Assembly: GCA_905201915.1 (NCBI GenBank)
Contig: CAJKQE010000040.1
Span: 1-18,011 of the forward strand
Direction of reading: 5' to 3'
Source: an uncultured Lachnospiraceae bacterium
GTDB taxonomy: Bacteria; Bacillota; Clostridia; Lachnospirales; Lachnospiraceae
DNA: 18,011 nt
Shown here: positions 1 to 8,200 of the stretch, in pieces
How positions within the stretch are numbered: the first letter of the stretch is position 1
How the letters are laid out: the number at the start of each line of letters is the position of its first letter
Translations under genes and position numbers: made by a program
The notes under the pieces: model-generated
What the model saw: only the letters and a program-made list of their open reading frames with translations
The model's database searches: none
What the model was told of the DNA's origin: nothing

Positions 1-1
1 G

Positions 2-232
2 GAATCCAGTGATTTGTTTATTCAGATAGAGCCGGACGAAAAGGAATTAACTTTGGAGATTGACTCCGTTGTTGCAAATCAGTATATGGATGCCATTCGG
101 ACTGCTGTTCTGGATACTCTGAAAGAATTTGACGTATCCACAGGAAAAATATTTATTAAAGACAAAGGTGCTTTGGACTGCGTCATTCGTGCTCGTATGG
201 AAACTGCACTGAAAAGAGGAGGAGTTGAATAG
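2..232 (+). CDS. citD: Citrate/citramalate lyase acyl carrier protein (gamma subunit), 5' partial
   Basis: This is the acyl carrier subunit of a citrate-lyase-type enzyme, which carries a phosphoribosyl-dephospho-CoA arm on a serine and presents acetyl and acyl groups to the alpha and beta subunits. The open frame continues to the left edge, so the true start lies upstream. The first visible residues are E-S-S-D-L-F; by memory comparison with E. coli CitD (G-T-L-E-S-G-D) the first serine, codon 5-7, is the prosthetic-group attachment site. Conserved family stretches follow: A-I-R-T-A-V-L-D and D-K-G-A-L-D-C-V-I-R-A-R. About 76 residues are visible against roughly 95-100 for the family, so only some 10-20 are missing. 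A TTG at 14 would open a shorter frame but would discard the serine. The stop is 2 nt from citE. The methylaspartate genes downstream suggest a citramalate lyase subunit rather than citrate lyase. Confidence 0.88.
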   Translation, partial: ESSDLFIQIEPDEKELTLEIDSVVANQYMDAIRTAVLDTLKEFDVSTGKIFIKDKGALDCVIRARMETALKRGGVE

Positions 233-234
233 GT

Positions 235-1110
235 ATGAGACGAACCATGTTGTTTTTACCGGGTAACACTCCGAATATGCTGATTAATGGTGATACACTG
301 GGAGCTGATACAATTATTTTTGATTTGGAAGATGCAGTATCTCCGGATGAAAAAGATGCTGCCAGAATTCTGGTGAGAAATGCACTGAAATATCAGTCTT
401 TCCCTGATTGTGAAGTAGTGGTACGAATTAACCCTACAGATACAGAATTTTGGAAAGAAGATTTAAAAGCCATTATTCCTTTAAAACCGGATGTGATTAT
501 GCCGACAAAAGTCAGCGGCAAGGAAATGATTTGCCAGGTGGCAGATTTTATGACACAGGTTGAAAAAGAAAATGGTATGGAAGAAGGAACAGTGAAAATT
601 CTTCCATTAATTGAAACTGCTCTGGGTGTGGAAAAATCTTTTGAGATTGCCAGTGCAGATAAGCGAGTAATCGGGCTTTTCTTAGGGGGAGAAGATTTTA
701 CGGCAGATATGCATTGCAAACGAACAAAAGAAGGCAAAGAAATTTTCTATGCCAGAACTCGCTTGGTATGTGCTGCCAGAGCATGTGGAATTGAGGCTTA
801 CGATACACCGTTTACAGATGTAGAGGACATGGAAGGACTGGAAAAAGATACGGAATTTGCAAAAAGTTTGGGATTTGCAGGAAAAGCAGTTATTTCCCCA
901 AGACATGTAGATATTGTAAATGCAGTATTTTCTCCTACTGAAAGTGAAATAGAATATGCTCATGATGTGATGGATGCTATTGAAGATGGTAAACGTCAGG
1001 GAAAAGGAGTAATTTCTCTTAGAGGAAAAATGATTGACGCACCGATTGTAAAACGTGCCCAGCAGGTACTGGAGATGGAAAAGGCGATTTATGGAGGTGC
1101 ATGCAGATGA
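235..1110 (+). CDS. citE: Citrate/citramalate lyase beta subunit (HpcH/HpaI aldolase family)
   Basis: This is the beta subunit, the lyase proper: it cleaves the acyl-ACP thioester (citryl- or citramalyl-ACP) to acetyl-ACP plus a 2-oxoacid, oxaloacetate or pyruvate. The 291 residues match the usual CitE length. Family signatures are M-L-F-L-P-G-N at the N-terminus, F-D-L-E-D-A-V at about 29-35, V-R-I-N with Arg64, L-P-L-I-E with Glu127, and G-G-E-D-F with Glu153/Asp154; the last two are expected Mg2+ and substrate ligands in this TIM-barrel family. GAGGAG upstream of ATG 235 lies inside the end of citD, pointing to translational coupling. The stop overlaps the next start (ATGA). Automated annotation would call it citrate lyase; the full methylaspartate pathway around it makes citramalate the more likely substrate (inference). 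Confidence 0.93.
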   Translation: MRRTMLFLPGNTPNMLINGDTLGADTIIFDLEDAVSPDEKDAARILVRNALKYQSFPDCEVVVRINPTDTEFWKEDLKAIIPLKPDVIMPTKVSGKEMICQVADFMTQVEKENGMEEGTVKILPLIETALGVEKSFEIASADKRVIGLFLGGEDFTADMHCKRTKEGKEIFYARTRLVCAARACGIEAYDTPFTDVEDMEGLEKDTEFAKSLGFAGKAVISPRHVDIVNAVFSPTESEIEYAHDVMDAIEDGKRQGKGVISLRGKMIDAPIVKRAQQVLEMEKAIYGGACR

Positions 1111-2510
1111 GTAAATTGATTTCTTCCGTAAGGGAAGCCATTGAAAAAACAGGTTTAAGAGATGGCATGACGATTTCCTTCCATCATCATATGAGAAATG
1201 GAGATTTTGTTCTGAATATGGTTCTGGAACAGGCAGCAGAAATGGGCATTAAGGATTTAACAGTAAATGCCAGCTCCATTTTTGATATCCATGAACCTAT
1301 TATTGAACATATAAAAAATGGTGTAGTAACCGGTCTTGAATGTAATTATATGGGTGGAAAAGTTGGAAAAGCTATTTCACAGGGAATATTGGAAAAACCG
1401 GTAATTTTCAGAAGTCATGGCGGCAGAGCCGGAGACATGGAAAATGGTTCTTCAAAAATTGACATTGCTTTTCTGGCAGCGCCTTGTGCAGATAATATGG
1501 GAAATTGCAGTGGGAAATATGGTCCATCTGCATGCGGTTCTTTAGGATATGCTTTTTCTGATGCGATGCATGCAGATAAAGTAGTTGTAATTACAGACAA
1601 TCTGGTTCCTTATCCATTGAAAGATACTTCCATTAGTGAAGGTTATGTGGATTATGTAGTGGAAGTTTCACAGATTGGTGATCCTGCACGTATTGTGTCA
1701 GGAACAACAAAAATCACTCGTGATCCTGTTGGACTTCGAATTGCAGGATTGGCAGCACAGGTGGTAAAACATTCAGGATATTTAAAGGATGGATTTTCTT
1801 TCCAAACAGGTGCAGGCGGTGCATCTTTAGCAGTAGCTAAATATGTGGAAGAAATGATGGAAAAAGAAAATATAAAAGGCAGCTTTTGTATGGGCGGCAT
1901 TACCGGATATATGGTAGATATGGCAAACAAAGGATATTTTGACACTATTTTAGATGTACAGTGTTTTGACCTGAAAGCCATTGAATCTATTCGGGAAAAT
2001 CCAAAACATCAGGAAATTTCTGCTATGCGTTATGCATCACCGGCAGCAAAGAGCGCTGCAGTAGACAGTCTTGATGTGGTTATTTTGGGTGCAACACAGG
2101 TAGATGTAAACTTTAATGTCAATGTACATACAGATTCAAACGGATTTATTATGGGAGGTTCCGGCGGTCATTGTGATACAGCTGCAGGTTCTAAACTGGC
2201 AATTATTGTAGCGCCTTTAATTCGTGCAAGACTTCCTCTTATCGTAGACGAAGTGCTTTGTAAATCCACACCGGGGGAAACGGTAGATGTGGTTGTGACA
2301 CAAAGAGGAATTGCAGTAAATCCAAAGCAGAAGGAATTGAAAGAGAAGTTGTTAAAAGCCGGACTTCCGGTAAAGGACATTGAAGAGTTAAAACAAATAG
2401 CAGAGGACATTGCAGGTGTTCCAAATAAAATTCAAACAGGGGACAAAGTGGTAGCAAAAGTGCTTTATCGTGATGGAACTTTGCTTGATACAATTAAAAA
2501 TGTACTGTAA
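1107..2510 (+). CDS. citF: Citrate/citramalate lyase alpha subunit (acyl-ACP transferase)
   Basis: This is the alpha subunit, a CoA-transferase-fold enzyme that exchanges acetyl for the incoming citrate or citramalate on the acyl carrier protein. The sequence matches CitF nearly throughout: G-M-T-I-S-F-H-H-H, S-H-G-G-R, C-G-S-L-G-Y-A, Q-T-G-A-G-G-A-S-L-A-V, F-N-V-N-V-H-T and G-G-S-G-G-H-C-D-T-A. At 467 residues it lacks about 40 N-terminal residues of the E. coli protein, which seems to be length variation rather than truncation. Two ATGs compete, 1101 and 1107. I prefer 1107 because GGAGG at 1093-1097 is then 9 nt away (only 3 nt from 1101) and the start forms an ATGA overlap with the citE stop. 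Membership in the citDEF block is certain; citramalate specificity is inferred from context. Confidence 0.93.
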   Translation: MSKLISSVREAIEKTGLRDGMTISFHHHMRNGDFVLNMVLEQAAEMGIKDLTVNASSIFDIHEPIIEHIKNGVVTGLECNYMGGKVGKAISQGILEKPVIFRSHGGRAGDMENGSSKIDIAFLAAPCADNMGNCSGKYGPSACGSLGYAFSDAMHADKVVVITDNLVPYPLKDTSISEGYVDYVVEVSQIGDPARIVSGTTKITRDPVGLRIAGLAAQVVKHSGYLKDGFSFQTGAGGASLAVAKYVEEMMEKENIKGSFCMGGITGYMVDMANKGYFDTILDVQCFDLKAIESIRENPKHQEISAMRYASPAAKSAAVDSLDVVILGATQVDVNFNVNVHTDSNGFIMGGSGGHCDTAAGSKLAIIVAPLIRARLPLIVDEVLCKSTPGETVDVVVTQRGIAVNPKQKELKEKLLKAGLPVKDIEELKQIAEDIAGVPNKIQTGDKVVAKVLYRDGTLLDTIKNVL

Positions 2511-2560
2511 AAGTTATAAAAAGCCATTTAATCAAGAAATCGGAAGGGAGCGGTTTTACA

Positions 2561-2992
2561 ATGGACAAAAAGAAATTGGTCATTGGTGTAATCGGCGCAG
2601 ATGTACATGCAGTTGGAATTAGTATTCTTCAGCATGCATTTGAAGATGCCGGATTTGAGGTGACAAATCTGGGAGTTATGGTTTCACAGGAAGAATATAT
2701 TTCAGCAGCGATTGAAACAGGAGCTGATGGAATTATGGTATCTTCACTGTATGGACATGGTGAGCTGGATTGTCGAGGTTTAAGAGAAAAATGTGATGAG
2801 GCTGGCTTAAAGGGGATTTTACTCTATGTAGGCGGAAATATTGTAGTTGGTAAGCAGCCTTTTGATGAAGTAGAAAAACGTTTTAAAGCTATGGGATTTG
2901 ACAGAGTGTTTGGTCCTGGTACAGCACCGGAAACAACCATTGCAGCTTTATATGAAGATTTTGGCATCGAAGCTCCAAAAACAGCAGAATAA
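2561..2992 (+). CDS. glmS: Glutamate mutase (methylaspartate mutase) small subunit, B12-binding
   Basis: This is the sigma (S) component of adenosylcobalamin-dependent glutamate mutase, which rearranges L-glutamate to (2S,3S)-3-methylaspartate. The 143 residues form a single Rossmann-like cobalamin-binding domain. The base-off/His-on motif D-x-H-x-x-G is present as Asp14, His16 and Gly19, with His16 the expected lower axial ligand to cobalt. The S-S-L-Y-G-H-G-E-L-D-C segment and the G-G-N-I-V-V-G-K loop are typical of clostridial GlmS. AAGGGAG at 2544-2550 gives the ATG a 10-nt spacing. The 50-nt gap from citF shows no convincing terminator or promoter. Order S-L-E is the classic clostridial arrangement. 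The symbol glmS here is not glucosamine-6-phosphate synthase; mutS and mamA are older names. Confidence 0.96.
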   Translation: MDKKKLVIGVIGADVHAVGISILQHAFEDAGFEVTNLGVMVSQEEYISAAIETGADGIMVSSLYGHGELDCRGLREKCDEAGLKGILLYVGGNIVVGKQPFDEVEKRFKAMGFDRVFGPGTAPETTIAALYEDFGIEAPKTAE

Positions 2993-3012
2993 GAGACGAG
3001 GCGGTGATTGAA

Positions 3013-4401
3013 ATGAAACCAATTTTATTGGTGGACTTCGGAAGCACCAACACAAAGGTGACAGCAGTTGATGTAGAAAACTATGAGGTTCTTGGAACAG
3101 CAGCAGCATATACAACCGTGGAAACAGATATTAACAACGGTTTTCGGGAAGCAGTTTCTAATTTGGAAAAGATAACAGGTCATATTGAATATGAAGAAAG
3201 ATATGCCTGTTCCAGTGCAGCCGGAGGACTGAAGATGATTTCCATTGGTCTGGTACCGGAGCTTACAGCTCAGGCATCCAGAGAAGCTTCTCTTGGTGCA
3301 GGTGCAAAAGTATGGAAAACATATTCTTTTAATCTGACAAAAGGGGATATGCGGGAAATCGAAGAATATCATCCAGATATTATTTTGCTCACAGGGGGAA
3401 CAGACGGAGGAAATTCAGAGTGTATTTTGTACAATGCACAAATGTTATCTTCTCTGAGTTACGACTGTCCGATTGTTATTGCAGGAAATCGCTGTGCAGC
3501 AGAAGAATGTCAGGAAATTTTGGGAGAGAGAACTACATTTCTTTGTGAAAATGTAATGCCAAAGCTTGGTGAGCTGAATATAGAGCCAACGCAGAAACAA
3601 ATCCGTGAAATCTTTTTAAAGAGAATTGTACAGGGAAAAGGGCTTTCAGAGGCATCAGATTTAGTATCTGGAATTATTATGCCTACACCGTCTGCCATGC
3701 TTACAGCAATGGAGCTTTTATCAGATGGATGGGAGGAACTTCCGGGAATTGGAGAATTGGTAGGTGTAGATTTAGGAGGAGCGACTACCGACATCTATTC
3801 CATAGCAGAAGGAAGTCCGGCTAATATGGGAACGGTTATGAAAGGTATTCAGGAGCCTTATGCAAAAAGAAGCGTGGAGGGCGATATCGGTATGCGTTAT
3901 AGCGTTCACGGCATTCTGGAAGCAGTAGGTGACAGACGACTTTCTAAAATAGCCGGTATTAACCGCCAGAAAGTGAATGAATTGGTAGATTATCTGAGTA
4001 ATCATACAGATTATATTCCTGACAATGAGGAAATGGAGAAGATGGATTATGCATTGGCATGTGCAGCAGTAGAAACGGCTGTATCTCGTCATGCAGGTTC
4101 TCTGGAACAGGTTTATACACCATGTGGTTTAACGTATTTACAAAGCGGCAAGGATTTGCGCAGAGTAAAATACGTAGTTGTTACCGGTGGAGCTTTAATA
4201 CATGCAAAGCATACAGAAGAAATTGCAAAATTTGCTCTGTATGATGAGAGCACTCCTGGCTCTTTGCGCCCGGAGAATGCGGAAATCCTGGTGGATCGAA
4301 AATATATCCTGGCAGCAATGGGACTGCTTTCACAGCATTACCCGGCAGCTGCTCTGGAAATTATGAAGAAGGAGATTGCTTATTATGGACATAAGAAATA
4401 A
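3013..4401 (+). CDS. glmL: Glutamate mutase companion ATPase MutL/GlmL
   Basis: This is the MutL/GlmL protein always found between the two glutamate mutase subunits in clostridia and thought to be a chaperone or reactivating ATPase for the B12 enzyme; its biochemical role is poorly settled. It belongs to the ASKHA (actin/Hsp70/sugar kinase) fold. The phosphate-1 loop D-F-G-S-T-N-T-K is at residues 8-15, phosphate-2 G-V-D-L-G-G-A-T-T-D at about 251-260, and a V-V-T-G-G-A adenosine-type motif near 390. I choose ATG 3013: GAGG at 2998-3001 is 11 nt away, while the in-frame GTG at 3004 is only 2 nt from it. The product is then 462 residues. The end overlaps the glmE start by 17 nt. Confidence 0.92.
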   Translation: MKPILLVDFGSTNTKVTAVDVENYEVLGTAAAYTTVETDINNGFREAVSNLEKITGHIEYEERYACSSAAGGLKMISIGLVPELTAQASREASLGAGAKVWKTYSFNLTKGDMREIEEYHPDIILLTGGTDGGNSECILYNAQMLSSLSYDCPIVIAGNRCAAEECQEILGERTTFLCENVMPKLGELNIEPTQKQIREIFLKRIVQGKGLSEASDLVSGIIMPTPSAMLTAMELLSDGWEELPGIGELVGVDLGGATTDIYSIAEGSPANMGTVMKGIQEPYAKRSVEGDIGMRYSVHGILEAVGDRRLSKIAGINRQKVNELVDYLSNHTDYIPDNEEMEKMDYALACAAVETAVSRHAGSLEQVYTPCGLTYLQSGKDLRRVKYVVVTGGALIHAKHTEEIAKFALYDESTPGSLRPENAEILVDRKYILAAMGLLSQHYPAAALEIMKKEIAYYGHKK

Positions 4402-5833
4402 AAAGTTATCGGATGATGAGTTCTATGGTATTCGAAAAGAGATTTTAGGACAGTGGTCAACAGGAAAAGACGTTGATTTTGACGAAGCAGTAGAATACCA
4501 CAAAAATATGCCTGAAACAAAAAGCTTTTCCAGAAAGCTGTCACAGGCAAAAAAAGAAAGAAAAACTTTAATTCAGCCAAGAGCTGGTGTAGCGTTAATT
4601 GATGAGCATATTAAACTTTTACAGTATTTACAGGACAAAGGTGAAGCAGATTTACTGCCGACAACCATTGACTCTTATACTCGTCAAAATCGTTATGAGG
4701 AAGCTGAAGTAGGTATTAAAGAGTCTATCCATACACAGAAATCTATGTTAAACGGCTTTCCGGCAGTAAATCATGGTGTATATGGATGCCGCCAGATTAT
4801 TGAAAATCTGGATACTCCTGTACAGGTACGTCACGGTACTCCGGATGCCAGATTGCTGACAGAAATCTGTTATGCAGGTGGATTTACCAGTTACGAAGGT
4901 GGTGGTATTTCCTACAATATCCCTTATGCAAAGGATGTTCCTCTTGAAAGAACGATTTATGACTGGCAGTATGTAGACCGTTTGACAGGTATTTATGAAG
5001 AAGCGGGAGTTTCTATTAACCGTGAACCTTACGGACCACTTACAGGTACTTTAGTACCACCTTCTATGTCAAACGCAGTTGCAATTATTGAAGCACTGTT
5101 GGCAGCAGAACAGGGAGTAAAAAATGTAACGGTTGGTTATGGACAGTGTGGTAACTTAGTGCAGGACGTTGCAGCTTTACGTGTTCTGGAAGAATTGACA
5201 GAAGAATATTTGGAAAAATACGGATATGAAGATGTTACAGTTACATCTGTTCTTCATCAGTGGATGGGAGGTTTCCCACAGGATGAGGCAAAAGCATTTG
5301 CTGTTATCTCATGGGGAAGTTCTGTAGCAGCACTTGCAAAAGCTACAAAAGTTATTGTTAAAACTCCTCATGAAGCAATGGGTGTTCCGACTATGGAAGC
5401 AAATGCACAGGGACTTCGTTGTACAAAACAGGCAATTTCTCTGCTGGCAGATCAGGAATTAAAGAGTTCTGCTCTTGAACTTGAAAAAGCAATTATTAAA
5501 GGGGAAACATGTGCTATTGTAGATAAATGTTTTGAACTTGGTATGGGAGATTTAGCACTTGGTGTTATTCGTGCAGTAAAAGCAGGTGTTATCGATATTC
5601 CATTTGCACCAAGCCGTTATAACTTTGGTAAAATGCTTCCGGCACGTGACAACGAAGGCGCTGTTCGTTACTTAAATGTAGCAAACGTACCATTGCCACA
5701 GGAATTAATTGATTTTAACAGAAGTAAAATTGAACATCGTGCAAAACTGGAAAAGAGAAAAGCTTCTTTCCAGATGGTAATTGATGATGTATATGCTATC
5801 AGTAAAGGAAGACTTGTTGGAAAGCCTAAATAA
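4385..5833 (+). CDS. glmE: Glutamate mutase (methylaspartate mutase) large subunit
   Basis: This is the epsilon (E) component of glutamate mutase, a TIM barrel that binds glutamate and, with GlmS, encloses adenosylcobalamin. With the start at ATG 4385 the protein is 482 residues, almost the C. cochlearium length (about 483), and the known substrate-binding residues fall at the same numbers: the arginine claw Arg66, Arg100, Arg149, plus Glu171, Tyr177 and Tyr181. This numbering comes from my memory of the C. cochlearium structure. AAGGAG at 4369-4374 is 10 nt before this ATG, which rules out an upstream TTG at 4376. The start lies inside the glmL end, so translation is coupled. All key catalytic residues are present, so the enzyme should be active. 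Confidence 0.97.
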   Translation: MDIRNKKLSDDEFYGIRKEILGQWSTGKDVDFDEAVEYHKNMPETKSFSRKLSQAKKERKTLIQPRAGVALIDEHIKLLQYLQDKGEADLLPTTIDSYTRQNRYEEAEVGIKESIHTQKSMLNGFPAVNHGVYGCRQIIENLDTPVQVRHGTPDARLLTEICYAGGFTSYEGGGISYNIPYAKDVPLERTIYDWQYVDRLTGIYEEAGVSINREPYGPLTGTLVPPSMSNAVAIIEALLAAEQGVKNVTVGYGQCGNLVQDVAALRVLEELTEEYLEKYGYEDVTVTSVLHQWMGGFPQDEAKAFAVISWGSSVAALAKATKVIVKTPHEAMGVPTMEANAQGLRCTKQAISLLADQELKSSALELEKAIIKGETCAIVDKCFELGMGDLALGVIRAVKAGVIDIPFAPSRYNFGKMLPARDNEGAVRYLNVANVPLPQELIDFNRSKIEHRAKLEKRKASFQMVIDDVYAISKGRLVGKPK

Positions 5834-5889
5834 AGAGAAAGACAGCAGCATACAAAGAATTATTACAAACGTTTAAGGAGAAGTGTATC

Positions 5890-7134
5890 ATGAAAATAGT
5901 AGATGTTGTTTGTTCTAAAGCAAGAACTGGATTTTTCTTTGATGATCAAAGAGCAATTAAAAAAGGCGCAGTGGCTGATGGAGCAGCTTACTTTGGCGAA
6001 ACCGTTACACCGGGATTTAAATCTGTAAGACAGGCAGGAGAGGCAATTTCCGTTATGCTGATTTTAGAGGACGGACAGATTGCGTGGGGTGATTGTGCTG
6101 CCGTTCAGTATTCCGGAGCAGGCGGAAGAGATCCATTGTTCTTAGCAGAAGACTTTATTCCGATTATTGAAAAATATATTAAACCGGAATTAGTAGGAAA
6201 AGAAGCAGACAGCTTTAAAGGCTTATGTGAAATGTTGGAAAACATTCAGGTAGACGGAAAGAGACTGCATACAGCAATTCGTTACGGTGTTAGCCAGGCA
6301 ATTCTGGATGCAGTTGCAAAATCCAGCAAGAGACTGATGTGTGAAGTTGTAGCAGATGAATATGGTACAACTGTTTCTGAAGAACCAATTCCTGTTTTCA
6401 CACAGTCCGGTGACAATCGTTATGACAATGCAGATAAGATGATTTTAAAAGGGGCTGCAGTTATGCCTCATGCATTAATTAACAATGTAAAATTGAAACT
6501 GGGTGAAAAAGGAGAATTGCTGAAAGAATATGTACAGTGGTTAAGCCAGCGTGTACAGAAACTTCGTAATGATGAAACTTATATGCCTGTATTCCATATT
6601 GACGTATATGGAACAATTGGTGCAATTTTCGGTGTGGATAATTATCCTGCAATGGCAGATTATCTGGCAGAGCTGGAAGAAGCAGCAAAACCATTCCATT
6701 TGAGAATTGAAGGACCTATGGATGCAGAGGAAAGAGAAAAACAGATGCTTTGCTTAAAAGGACTTCGTGAGGAAGTGGACAGACGTGGTATCAACGTAGA
6801 GCTGGTTGCTGACGAATGGTGCAATACTTTAGAAGATGTAAAATATTTTGCAGATAATAAAGCAGGTCACATGGCACAGATTAAAACACCTGACCTTGGT
6901 GGAATTAATAATATTGTGGAAGCAGTATTATACTGTAAGGAAAAAGGTTTTGGTGCTTATCAGGGTGGTACATGTAATGAAACAGACCGTTCCGCTCAGG
7001 TATGTGTAAACTGTGCTATGGCTACAAAACCAGATCAGATTTTAGCAAAACCAGGTATGGGTGTTGACGAAGGCTACATGATTGTTTACAACGAAATGGA
7101 AAGAATTCTTGCCCTTCGTAAAGCAAGAAAATAA
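5890..7134 (+). CDS. mal: Methylaspartate ammonia-lyase
   Basis: This enzyme removes ammonia from (2S,3S)-3-methylaspartate to give mesaconate, the step after glutamate mutase. It belongs to the enolase superfamily: N-terminal capping domain to about residue 165, then a TIM barrel. Catalytic residues are in place: His194 in M-P-H-A-L, Mg2+ ligands in F-H-I-D-V-Y, R-I-E-G-P and V-A-D-E-W, and the base lysine Lys332 in Q-I-K-T-P-D-L-G-G. The C. tetanomorphum enzyme has His194 and Lys331 from memory. The 414 residues match its 413. G-G-T-C-N-E-T-D also matches the family. AAGGAG at 5875-5880 is 9 nt before the ATG. The 56-nt gap from glmE holds no obvious terminator. Confidence 0.97.
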   Translation: MKIVDVVCSKARTGFFFDDQRAIKKGAVADGAAYFGETVTPGFKSVRQAGEAISVMLILEDGQIAWGDCAAVQYSGAGGRDPLFLAEDFIPIIEKYIKPELVGKEADSFKGLCEMLENIQVDGKRLHTAIRYGVSQAILDAVAKSSKRLMCEVVADEYGTTVSEEPIPVFTQSGDNRYDNADKMILKGAAVMPHALINNVKLKLGEKGELLKEYVQWLSQRVQKLRNDETYMPVFHIDVYGTIGAIFGVDNYPAMADYLAELEEAAKPFHLRIEGPMDAEEREKQMLCLKGLREEVDRRGINVELVADEWCNTLEDVKYFADNKAGHMAQIKTPDLGGINNIVEAVLYCKEKGFGAYQGGTCNETDRSAQVCVNCAMATKPDQILAKPGMGVDEGYMIVYNEMERILALRKARK

Positions 7135-7162
7135 GACAGGATACTGAGAAATAAGTATGAAG

Positions 7163-7208
7163 GAATATGCCAGCACATTTTGGGTGACTAAAATGTGACT
7201 GGCTATTC
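7163..7208 (+). other. Long intergenic hairpin between mal and the P-loop gene
   Basis: Arms 7163-7181 and 7190-7208 pair over 18 bp, interrupted only by a single-base bulge on each side, around an 8-nt loop (GGGTGACT). There is no T-run behind it (CTGGCAAATAAAAA follows), so it is unlikely to be a plain intrinsic terminator. It could be an mRNA processing or stabilising structure that sets the expression of the downstream genes relative to mal. The structure is read directly from sequence; the function is inferred. Confidence 0.6.
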
Positions 7209-7232
7209 TGGCAAATAAAAAGGAATAAAAAT

Positions 7233-8177
7233 ATGGCATATTCAAAACAAATGCAGGATGGAAACCTGTACAGTTATTATTTTGCTCCCAGAGGAAATCG
7301 CCGTATGGCAGATTTGGGGATGCAGTTAAGTCAGATGTATTTAAGTCCTTTTGATCATATTATCGGGATTATCGGAGATGCAGGTGCAGGAAAGAGTCTT
7401 TTGATTAAAGGAATGTTTCCGGGGGTGGATCTTACCAATGACGATGAAGGAGTAAATATCCGTCCCTTACCTTTGTTGCACGAAAATCTGGAAGATCCGT
7501 TTGCTCCTCATACGTATCATTTGGACATTCGCTTTGAGTCTGCATTTACACAGATGCACGTGCTTGCAGATGCTATTTTAGAGGCGGCAAAGAATGGGAA
7601 AATGGTAATTGTAGAGCATTTTGAGTTGATTTTCCCATTTTTAAAACGTAATGCTGATTTACTGGTTGGAATTGGGGAAGAAATTATTATTACAAGACCA
7701 AATATGTTTGGACCTCTTCCGGAAAACATTGCAAAAATTGTACATAAGTCTGTAACCTATCGAAAAGCAGCTCATACATTGGAAGATTTATGTGTACATT
7801 TTATGGGAGAAGGCTATGCACAGGATGGACCACGTTCAGATGTTCGTCATGGCTTTGTATTAGAATTTGAAGAAAAGCCGCAGGTAGATCTTTATGAGCT
7901 GGAGAAAAAGGTAAAAGAGGCTGTGGCGCAGGATTTACCGGTATCTTATTATGACGAAAATCATGTACAGATTGGTGATTATGTATTGGAATGCTTAGGG
8001 CCGAGAATGCATATTTCCAGTACCGGAAAAATCAAGAATTTTACTCTGGTAAAAGAGTATCCTCAAGATCCTAGAAATGGTTATTATATGTTAATTGGAT
8101 TATTGGGAAAACATCAATCAGATAATCTTAAAGATTTTAACCGTATTGATATCAGTAAGAGTAATCAGTTAAAGTAA
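7233..8177 (+). CDS. P-loop NTPase fused to a threonyl/alanyl-tRNA synthetase SAD-like domain, function unknown
   Basis: This is a 314-residue protein of unknown role inside the glutamate operon. A Walker A loop G-D-A-G-A-G-K-S lies at residues 48-55, followed by the motif L-T-N-D-D-E-G-V-N (67-75) and a hydrophobic strand M-V-I-V-E-H-F-E (124-131) that may act as Walker B. From about 175 on, the sequence resembles the second additional (SAD, editing) domain of ThrRS: A-A-H-T-L near His181, H-G-F-V-L-E-F (206-212), an L-E-K-K-V helix, then I-G-D-Y-V-L-E-C-L-G-P (247-257) and S-S-T-G-K-I-K-N-F (262-270). The usual H-x3-H reads Arg177-x3-His181, and C-x3-H reads Cys254-x3-Arg258 with a His at 260, so the metal or editing site is altered. 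I recall related proteins annotated as alanine-tRNA synthetase second additional domain proteins. AAGGA with 8-nt spacing precedes the ATG. Confidence 0.75.
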   Translation: MAYSKQMQDGNLYSYYFAPRGNRRMADLGMQLSQMYLSPFDHIIGIIGDAGAGKSLLIKGMFPGVDLTNDDEGVNIRPLPLLHENLEDPFAPHTYHLDIRFESAFTQMHVLADAILEAAKNGKMVIVEHFELIFPFLKRNADLLVGIGEEIIITRPNMFGPLPENIAKIVHKSVTYRKAAHTLEDLCVHFMGEGYAQDGPRSDVRHGFVLEFEEKPQVDLYELEKKVKEAVAQDLPVSYYDENHVQIGDYVLECLGPRMHISSTGKIKNFTLVKEYPQDPRNGYYMLIGLLGKHQSDNLKDFNRIDISKSNQLK

Positions 8178-8200
8178 AGCAGAAATTGGAGGAAGCTGGC

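Noticed and set aside
393..963. Two minus-strand frames opposite the lyase beta subunit gene
   Set aside because: They are shadows of a conserved plus-strand gene with intact active-site residues; no independent coding evidence was seen.
1..2510. Reading the first three genes as a citrate fermentation operon
   Set aside because: No citrate transporter, oxaloacetate decarboxylase or ligase is visible, while the complete methylaspartate pathway follows in the same operon; citramalate lyase explains the context better, though this is not proven.
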